A stretch of DNA of 64,000 bases from the NCBI RefSeq assembly GCF_014268445.2, contig NZ_CP077089.1, positions 6,021,001 through 6,085,000 on the forward strand. The letters run 5' to 3'. This document shows positions 58,701 to 64,000 of the stretch, piece by piece (the stretch's first letter is position 1; each line of letters begins with the position of its first letter). The notes under the pieces are model-generated. The model saw nothing but the letters and a program-made list of their open reading frames with translations, ran no database searches and was not told where the DNA came from. Source of the DNA: Pseudomonas tensinigenes (GTDB lineage Bacteria; Pseudomonadota; Gammaproteobacteria; Pseudomonadales; Pseudomonadaceae). Position numbers and translations under genes: made by a program.

Positions 58701-60361
58701 CTCGCCGCGCCACGGTCGATGAGGATTTCCTTGGTGGTCTTGACCCGATACGCCGCGCCATCGCTGGCGAACACGGTGAGCATGTAGCGGCTCGGTTTGT
58801 CGGCAGCCGGCAGGTCGAGGGTCGCGTTACCTTTGCTGTCGGTGGTCAGTTCGGTGCTGGTCAGTTCCACCGGGAATTGCCCGAGGTATTGCAGCTCATT
58901 GTCGACCATCGACAGTTGCTGGGCACGCAGGCTCAGGCTCAGCTTGGCGTTGGCCACCGGTTTGCCGTCCGGGTAGAGCAACACCAGATTGCCTTTGACC
59001 GGTTCGCCGGTGCGGTAATCCTGCTTGGCCAGATTCAGTGAGATTTCGAAGTGCGGTTTGATGTATTCCGCCACACGGAAGGCGCTGCTGTAGGCCTGTT
59101 CCTTATAGTTGAAACGAATCTCGTAACCCCCCGCCACCGCGTTGTCCGGCAACTGGAAACGGCCCTGAGTACCGGCCTTCGAATCGAGTTTCAGGTCGAG
59201 GTGTTGCAACTCGGTACCGGTGGCATCGAGCACGCTGACCGTGACATCCGCTGCACCCGGCAACACCGAATCCCGCGCATTCTTGAACTCGCGACCAACG
59301 ATTTTCAACGACACCCAATCGCCCGGGCGATACAGCGGCCGATCGGTGAAGGCATACAGTTTGGTGTCGTAGATTTCGCTGTCGTAATAGAAGTTTTCCG
59401 AGACGAATACACCGCCCTCTTCGTCCTCGCCGATGACGAACGAACGCTCCGGACTGACGTGTTTCAGGCGCAGCAAGCCATCGGCATCAGTGGCACCACT
59501 GCTCATCACGCCGAGGCCATCCGTCCACAGCACATTGACCTTCGGCACCGAACTGCCTTCGTGTTTGCGCGCCGCCCAGACCAGCAATTCATCGCCGGCA
59601 ATCTTGCTCACCGCCACAGTGTTGGAGACGAAAACCATGGTGGTCGCGCGGTATTTACCGATCAGCGCTTCGACCAGATACAGACCCGGTTTCAGATTAC
59701 CCAACGGGATATAAACGTTACCCGGCGCGACACTGACGAAGTCGCTCGAAGAACCTGCGAGATTGACCCCGGCCGGCGGCTGAATCGGCTTGGCCTGCCA
59801 CAACGGATAACGGAACTGGCTGACCACCGGCAGACCCGGAATCAGCGCAAATTGCGGCTGCGCGTCGTACGGAGTAGGCGCGACCATGGCGTTGCCCATC
59901 TTCAGTTCCGGTACTTCTTCGGTGACCTGTTTACGCGATTCGTAGGAGAACGCGCGCTGCATCACCCGACGGGATTTGCGGTACCAGTTATCCCATAAGT
60001 ACGCGAGGGTGTTGGACAGGCCTTCGCCCTTGAACTGACCGTCGCTGACCACGCGGTGCAGGTTTTTCTGGCGTTTGAGGAAATCCAGCGGCTTGTCGAT
60101 GCGATACACGCGAATGTCGGCGCCGCCGTACGGTTCCATGCGAAAACGGCGATAGTCACGGCCCGGCGCTTCGAGGCGCACCATTGCCTGTTCATCGGCA
60201 GCAAAACTGCTGTCGGCGAGCAGGAAGAAGCTTTCACCGGACACCGGCGTGTAGCCGCTCGGCTCGACCGAATCTTCGGCGCTGACGGTAGCCACTGGCA
60301 GCAACAACGCCAGCAGCAAAGGAATTCGGGAGCAAAGTCGCAACATGCGGGCACCGGTCAT
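55787..60361 (-). CDS. yfaS: alpha-2-macroglobulin-like protein YfaS
   Basis: A 1,524-residue periplasmic bacterial alpha-2-macroglobulin. A signal peptide ([16 protein letters not shown]) is followed by MG-type beta domains, including the MG segment [21 protein letters not shown], a bait-region-containing middle and the thioester-domain-like helix barrel. The thioester CLEQ is replaced by GVEQ: Gly1064 stands where the reactive Cys would be (57170-57172). It is thus of the non-thioester YfaS subtype. The start overlaps the DUF1175 stop in ATGA. It has no lipobox. Confidence 0.93.
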   Translation of the reverse strand: MTGARMLRLCSRIPLLLALLLPVATVSAEDSVEPSGYTPVSGESFFLLADSSFAADEQAMVRLEAPGRDYRRFRMEPYGGADIRVYRIDKPLDFLKRQKNLHRVVSDGQFKGEGLSNTLAYLWDNWYRKSRRVMQRAFSYESRKQVTEEVPELKMGNAMVAPTPYDAQPQFALIPGLPVVSQFRYPLWQAKPIQPPAGVNLAGSSSDFVSVAPGNVYIPLGNLKPGLYLVEALIGKYRATTMVFVSNTVAVSKIAGDELLVWAARKHEGSSVPKVNVLWTDGLGVMSSGATDADGLLRLKHVSPERSFVIGEDEEGGVFVSENFYYDSEIYDTKLYAFTDRPLYRPGDWVSLKIVGREFKNARDSVLPGAADVTVSVLDATGTELQHLDLKLDSKAGTQGRFQLPDNAVAGGYEIRFNYKEQAYSSAFRVAEYIKPHFEISLNLAKQDYRTGEPVKGNLVLLYPDGKPVANAKLSLSLRAQQLSMVDNELQYLGQFPVELTSTELTTDSKGNATLDLPAADKPSRYMLTVFASDGAAYRVKTTKEILIDRGAASFRLSAPQRFSAVGDKVAFSYANEGGTEQSKAVIPSTYGWVRLEDQSTGEGKLAATDKGFSLAFDRPGTYNLTLKDQHGRVLGATGHSVTGDGVKAVPGTVEIVLDKAEYKAGDEALALITFPEPVSDALLSLERDKVEATALLAKGGDWLKLEKLSDTQYRARIPVKDNFAPNLTFSVLYTKGGQYSFQNAGIKVVAPQIDVAISTDKAVYLPGDTVTVDLTTQFAGKAVPAHLTVSVVDEMVYALQPEVAPTIDQFFYHPRRNNVRTSASLSFISYDVALPGSPGAPGKANRSERGVKVLERPRREDVDTAAWQPELLTGADGKTRFTFKMPDSLTRWRITARAIADDGQVGQKKQFVRSEKPLYLKWSGPSKFRKGDQPQLGVFAFSQAEKPVKAELVTHYAGIEQRLPVTLNNGINYLPLPAFTLASGEWTAELVQDGKTADSLAVRLSATGDGWQVTQTQSLDVASGDTALSLPTDATDIRLRLDDSPQALFRSALDDLLSYPYGGVEQTASRLLPLSIAYPSLASNPQIRDRLRLIMQNSRLRLVQMAGPSASFTWWGYEGEPDAFLTAYAYYADFNASQVLELTLPPEHWQRVLEVYAKQAPNTPLLQRALILSFAKQMHLPVNTLLSGLMDDLAKAGEGNAETLMDDGEDSLVMSDPDSALGLAAARVLTASLATQSKVALPDAFNRQVGAAQQLLSVSSQPFAEALNLSLQPFDQARAQALLQRLLPQQSTLERALALTWLQRSIAQASPTIALTPGEGWKKNYGATGEMYWTWQGATPVPSVLTVSGTQERPLRAALSFQTQQPAADPMAVTITRRLSRLVPGDEAFTFKLEPVGSKPLSSDSLYLDEVILTSKAPKPLRYGMLEVPLPPGADVERTTWGIKLQGKDGTEPAALEKARFEPGQLAYAVPVDALSGELRLRHLVRFSQKGQFNLPPVRFKQVYAPQHQAQEAKAALGQVTVN

Positions 60362-60996
60362 TGGGAGAGAAAGTTCAGTCGATAGACGCCGATGAAGTTG
60401 GGGTTGGCTGCGTCGGGTATCCATCGAGTGTCCTTCCATGTCATGAGTTGCTGCAGGCTTGCCGAACGCATGCCGTTGTCAGTCGGGGTGGTGGTGCCGG
60501 TGTGATAGGCGATGTAGCGGCCCATCCAGATCATCAGGTGCTGGTCGTCGCCCTGATCGAAAAACATCAGATCACCGGGCCGCGCCTGCGACACGTCGCG
60601 ACTGACCAGATGGCTGTTGAACTGAATCAGTTTGATCGCGTTGACGTACGGCCCGACCTTGCCGCCGCCCTGCTGCCATTGCTGGGCAAGCTTGCGTTGC
60701 TCATCGCTCAGCGAAAGCTCGGGCGGCAGGTAGCGATTGGACAGGCCATTGCTGCGCAGCCATTTGTCGTCGTGGACTTTCAGCGCTTCGTTGGCGGCAA
60801 AACGTACCAGCCCGGCACAATCCTGCTGATACCAGCGCGGGCTCGGGCCCTGGCTGAGTTGCTCTTGGGCGATGCGCACAAACCAGGCGCGAAACACCTG
60901 GGATTGCGCCGGATCCAGAGCTGGTGTTTCAACGGCTCGGGCACCCGCACTCAATAGCAGCGCAAGCAGGCCGAGGCTGCGGATCAGTGTCGTCAC
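60358..60996 (-). CDS. DUF1175 protein (YfaT-like) with NlpC/P60-like motifs
   Basis: A 212-residue secreted protein: signal peptide cut near SAGARA-V. Residue C60 in [17 protein letters not shown], then [20 protein letters not shown] with H153 and YIAYHTG with H165, match the Cys-His layout of NlpC/P60 peptidases (PGDLxFF...H). Start GTG 60996 overlaps the DUF2138 stop in GTGA; a longer upstream frame starts inside DUF2138. Tight coupling to yfaS suggests a joint role. Enzymatic activity is inference. Confidence 0.87.
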   Translation of the reverse strand: MTTLIRSLGLLALLLSAGARAVETPALDPAQSQVFRAWFVRIAQEQLSQGPSPRWYQQDCAGLVRFAANEALKVHDDKWLRSNGLSNRYLPPELSLSDEQRKLAQQWQQGGGKVGPYVNAIKLIQFNSHLVSRDVSQARPGDLMFFDQGDDQHLMIWMGRYIAYHTGTTTPTDNGMRSASLQQLMTWKDTRWIPDAANPNFIGVYRLNFLSQ

Positions 60997-62705
60997 AGCG
61001 CTTTCCACTCCAGCGGCAGCCACTGCCAGTGGCCGTCAGGCTCGCTGCCTTCAGGCAAAGTCAGGGCATATTTGCCGTAGCCGCCGAGGGTGCGCAGTTT
61101 CGGGATCAGATAGGTTTGCGCGGCGTTGTAGAACACCGGCTCCATGTCCTGCGGCAGGCTGTCGAGGGTTTCCTGCTGCATCAGTTGCGCCATCGAATCC
61201 GGGCCGAAATAGATCGGCATCAGCACATCTTTCGGCAGAACGTCGGCCATTGGCGGGAAGCGCTTATCGAGGGTGCCGAGCGCCTTGTCGACCAGTTTGT
61301 CGTCGAGGGAAAACAGCAGCGTCGAGCCGTGACGGGCAAGACTGACTTTCATGAATGCCTTGCCGGAAATCGCGTCCGGGTTTTCGGCAGTCTTCGCTGC
61401 ATACGGGCCGAAGTTGGAACTGACCTGACGCTGCCAGACGTGGCTCTGGCCTTCCTGTTTCTCGACCACCGGGAACACGTTTTCGTCGACGTTGGCCTCG
61501 AACGCGCCGACCATCGAGCCAAAAAGTTTGCCGAGGTCGACATCGAGTTTACTGCTGTCTTCATCTTTCAGGCTGGCCACCAGCAACGGCGTGTACAACC
61601 GCGAATCGGCGTACCAGCACAGGCCCGCCGCGCCGGCCACATGTTCGGTGAGGGTTTGCGCCACGGCTTCTTCAGCGCCGAGTTTTACCAGCAGTGGTTT
61701 TTGCGGTTCGGCGGCGACCGGCAAGGTTACGCAGGCACTGGCGCCGAGTGGCATGGCTTGCCAGACTGGTTTGAAATCGAAGTCGGGCTGGTTTTCCAGT
61801 TCGTCCATGGCCAAGTAGCTGTGCCAGCCCTTGTCGTCCATGTCGAAGCGCAGCCCGGCGAAGTTCGGGATGAAGCGCTGATAGCCCATGGCGAGAACGC
61901 TGGAGTTGACCGATAGGCGTTGCTTGGTTTCCGGAGTTTTCGCCGGCAGGCCGAAGGCTTCAGGGAACAGTTTTTCGCCATTGAGCAGCGCCGCCAGCGC
62001 TTGTGGCGAAACGTGGCCCGACTCTTCGGAGACGCCACTTTCCGGGTCGTAATACTTGGCCGGGTTGGACAGCACCACCAGTTTGTCGCCGTGGGAGGCG
62101 AACAACAGGGCTTTGCTGGCGTTATAGGTCAATTGGTACAGCGGCACGCTATCGCCGCCGACCTTGAGTTCGCCCATCTGGCTGAGCTGAGTGTCATCCA
62201 GCGCTACTTTCGCCAGCGGCTCCAGCAGTTTCGCCAGCCCACCACGATCCATCACCAACAGAAAATCCTTCAAGCGACCATCGGCACCACGCCACAGCGC
62301 AACATCGGCCGGTTGATCGAAAAGCTGCTCGATCAGGCTGTCCTGCAACTTCAGATCATGCTCGTAGATGATCCGGCGCAGACTGCCGATCAAGCCGAGG
62401 CGATCAGCATGAGTCTCGTAATAGAAGACGAAATCCTCGGTGAGCGTGGCCTTGAGGAACGGCACGGTCAGCAAGTCCTTGGGCAACTGGCTCAGCGAGC
62501 GGGTTTCCAGCAACGCATCCGGACGGCTCAGGCCAAGCTTGTCACTGGCCAATTCCGCCGGCGGCGCCTTGGGCTTGAGCAGCAGCCAGCCAAAACCACC
62601 CGCCACGCCGGCCACCAGGCACAACCCGGCCAGCAGCAAGGGCCAGCGCCGCGAAGGTTTGGCCGCTGGCGTGTCGGCAGCCGGAGTAACAGTGTTATCG
62701 CTCAT
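60993..62705 (-). CDS. DUF2138 protein (YfaA-like)
   Basis: A 570-residue protein with one N-terminal membrane helix (about 23-46) after a Pro/Ala-rich cytoplasmic tail, and a large periplasmic domain. Typical segments are [38 protein letters not shown] and [20 protein letters not shown]. Start [10 protein letters not shown] at 62705. Second gene of the yfa operon. Function unknown. Confidence 0.9.
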   Translation of the reverse strand: MSDNTVTPAADTPAAKPSRRWPLLLAGLCLVAGVAGGFGWLLLKPKAPPAELASDKLGLSRPDALLETRSLSQLPKDLLTVPFLKATLTEDFVFYYETHADRLGLIGSLRRIIYEHDLKLQDSLIEQLFDQPADVALWRGADGRLKDFLLVMDRGGLAKLLEPLAKVALDDTQLSQMGELKVGGDSVPLYQLTYNASKALLFASHGDKLVVLSNPAKYYDPESGVSEESGHVSPQALAALLNGEKLFPEAFGLPAKTPETKQRLSVNSSVLAMGYQRFIPNFAGLRFDMDDKGWHSYLAMDELENQPDFDFKPVWQAMPLGASACVTLPVAAEPQKPLLVKLGAEEAVAQTLTEHVAGAAGLCWYADSRLYTPLLVASLKDEDSSKLDVDLGKLFGSMVGAFEANVDENVFPVVEKQEGQSHVWQRQVSSNFGPYAAKTAENPDAISGKAFMKVSLARHGSTLLFSLDDKLVDKALGTLDKRFPPMADVLPKDVLMPIYFGPDSMAQLMQQETLDSLPQDMEPVFYNAAQTYLIPKLRTLGGYGKYALTLPEGSEPDGHWQWLPLEWKAL

Positions 62706-62739
62706 CTTCACAAACCCAGTTTCATCCGTGACGGGATGC

Positions 62740-63531
62740 TTAATAGTTGAAAGTCTTGACCAGCAGCAGATCACCGATCGCCCGCAGGGGCACGATGAAC
62801 GTTTCGCGTTTTTCGTCGACAGTGTTTTCGTTGAGCACCAGCGTGATTTGCGAGGTGATCACCTCGTTCTGGTTGCTGGTCTCCTCGAAGTTATAGCCGC
62901 CGTTGCCGAAGTTGCCCCAATAGTTGACGTAAACCAGGTAGGTGCCGTGCAGCGGCGCGGTCATGGTGAACATTTCCGGGCCGGGGCCATCGACGCCATC
63001 CGGGTCGAGACCGCCGCCATTGTTCAACGCCGGACGCGCCCAGAACGCATGCTGACCGTCGGGCGTGACAATGTGCAGATCGAGCTCGGCTTTCGGATCG
63101 TCCCATCCCAAGACAAGACGAATACGCGCCGGCGTGCGCAAATTGTTTGCTTCATAAAATTGCACACGCTTGAGCGACTGGCCCTCGGCGCTGATCACTT
63201 CGACGCTGTTGGAGCCCGCGCCGAACGCGTACGGCCGGGCGAAACGGCCCTGGTCGTCGGTGTACAGATTCAGTGGATTGCCGTTCACCGCGAGACTGTG
63301 CGGCGGGCGCATATGGCCGATGGCTTTGAGCTGGCCCTGGATCATCGTGCGATTGCGCTGGATGCCGCGATCGATCGGCGGCGTCGGGTAGGCGACTTGC
63401 GGGTTTTCCGTGCGATCAAGCAAGCCGTGATAGCGCCAGCCGCCCACCGGTTCCGACAACTCAGCGCTCGGCGCCGCCAGCAGCGCGGGTGCGCAGGCCA
63501 GGCCGATCAGCAGCCAAAGAAATGAACGCAT
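62740..63531 (-). CDS. DUF2135 protein (YfaP-like), proximal copy
   Basis: A 263-residue secreted protein leading the yfa operon. Signal peptide cut near APALLAA-P. Core motifs LGWDDPKAELDLHIVTPDG, TYLVYVNYWGNFG and VPLRAIGDLLLVKTFNY parallel the distal copy at 53350. Start 63531. The 34-base gap to DUF2138 is the only real gap in an otherwise overlapping operon. Confidence 0.9.
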   Translation of the reverse strand: MRSFLWLLIGLACAPALLAAPSAELSEPVGGWRYHGLLDRTENPQVAYPTPPIDRGIQRNRTMIQGQLKAIGHMRPPHSLAVNGNPLNLYTDDQGRFARPYAFGAGSNSVEVISAEGQSLKRVQFYEANNLRTPARIRLVLGWDDPKAELDLHIVTPDGQHAFWARPALNNGGGLDPDGVDGPGPEMFTMTAPLHGTYLVYVNYWGNFGNGGYNFEETSNQNEVITSQITLVLNENTVDEKRETFIVPLRAIGDLLLVKTFNY

Positions 63532-63724
63532 GTGATGCCTCCTGCCATGCCTGAACGAAACCTTGCACCCGATCCTCGGTACTTCACAGCGGTGAAAACT
63601 GCGTTTCGTCTGAAAGACCCGTGACTATGGGGTCGTAGAAGGCGCGAAGATTAGCCATTTGGCGGTTTTTTAACAATCGGATACATGTGCTTTTGCTGTA
63701 GGAAACTTGCACAGTCGACAGGCG

Positions 63725-63769
63725 TGAGCCGAATAGGAAAATTATTCGGCTCACAAAATGAGCCGAATA
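63725..63769. promoter_or_regulatory. three alternating TGAGCCGAATA repeats (mutually exclusive hairpins)
   Basis: TGAGCCGAATA (63725-63735), its exact inverse TATTCGGCTCA (63743-63753), then TGAGCCGAATA again (63759-63769). The middle copy can pair with either neighbour but not both, an attenuator-like layout or operator cluster between the yfa operon and xseB. The rest of the 391-base region (63532-63922) has no gene and holds the yfa promoter region and an AATCCTGT/ACAGGATT dyad near 63796-63835. Confidence 0.55.
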
Positions 63770-63922
63770 AGCCTCACCTCTCCTTAATCACTACAAATCC
63801 TGTCGCGACGGAGCTTGCTACCTCGCCACAGGATTAAGGGTCAGCCGCAGCCTGCTCATTTGCCCATACCCCCCCTATCTGCTAGTGTCGCGCCGGTTTA
63901 ACGTCAACCGGAAATCGCCGCC

Positions 63923-64000
63923 ATGGCCCGCAAAAAAGCTGCACTGGATTTCGAACAGTCCCTCGCCGACCTGCAAACACTGGTCGAGCGTCTGGAGAAC
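63923..64000 (+). CDS. xseB: exodeoxyribonuclease VII small subunit (start only)
   Basis: First 26 codons: [20 protein letters not shown], the typical XseB N-terminus. The gene runs off the window; the small subunit supports ExoVII degradation of single-stranded DNA. Divergent from the yfa operon. Confidence 0.9.
   Translation, partial: MARKKAALDFEQSLADLQTLVERLEN

Noticed and set aside
56882..59041. 719-codon plus-strand frame opposite yfaS
   Set aside because: Antisense shadow of the macroglobulin gene, Gln/Arg/His-rich, without any family motif.

Overview
The window is a stretch of Pseudomonas chromosome, most likely from the P. fluorescens group. The evidence is high-GC codon use, the gene order miaB-ybeZ-ybeY-corC-lnt / leuS-lptE-holA / lipA-lipB / dacA-rlpA-sltB-rodA-mrdA-rlmH-rsfS-nadD-proA, and many REP/REPIN palindromes of two sequence families between genes. 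No rRNA, tRNA, CRISPR array, transposase or integrase was seen.

Layout. 1-5083 (+): miaB (3' part), ybeZ, ybeY, corC, lnt. 5171-6360 (-): a DUF218 protein and a small unknown protein. 6615-12715 (+): leuS, lptE, holA, arfA and a lytic transglycosylase lipoprotein. 12841-25426 (-): LD-carboxypeptidase, lipA-lipB-ybeD, dacA, rlpA, sltB, rodA, mrdA, rlmH, rsfS, nadD, proA, a core cell-wall elongation and lipoate cluster. 25604-27684 (+): a 3-methyladenine DNA glycosylase and a DedA-PAP2 fusion.

27749-33857 is the clearest accessory region. An AT-rich leader is followed by two large genes: a 682-residue protein with a cholera-toxin-type ADP-ribosyltransferase domain, and a protein of about 1,090-1,165 residues with a TcdA/TcdB-like hydrophobic pore-forming region and a few RTX-like repeats. 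The second gene has an in-frame TAA 36 codons after its best ribosome-binding site and start. It is therefore either a nonsense-interrupted toxin or starts internally after a short leader peptide. Together the two look like an enzyme plus translocator toxin pair.

33857-41034: a LON-domain protein, lrgAB, a MaoC-type hydratase, a MORN-repeat/C13 peptidase lipoprotein, an NAD(P)-binding protein, a YceK-like lipoprotein, ubiX and mpl. A 231-bp MITE-like element (41147-41377) follows. 41381-49059 is an ethanolamine-use module: a divergent AcoR/EutR-type sigma-54 activator, paired 18-bp enhancer-like sites, a clear -24/-12 promoter, an aldehyde dehydrogenase, a permease, and eutB-eutC. 49175-52944: a GNAT acetyltransferase, DedA, MtfA, ppa and a LexA/S24-type repressor with a palindromic candidate operator.

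53350-63531 (-) is a tightly coupled six-gene yfa operon: DUF2135, DUF2138, DUF1175, alpha-2-macroglobulin-like YfaS, DUF2300 and a second DUF2135. Motifs suggest a periplasmic system tied to peptidoglycan. YfaS lacks the thioester cysteine, DUF1175 shows NlpC/P60-like motifs, and DUF2300 combines PBP-like, SpoIID-like and HExxH motifs. The window ends in the first 26 codons of xseB. All assignments come from reading the sequence. No database search was run.
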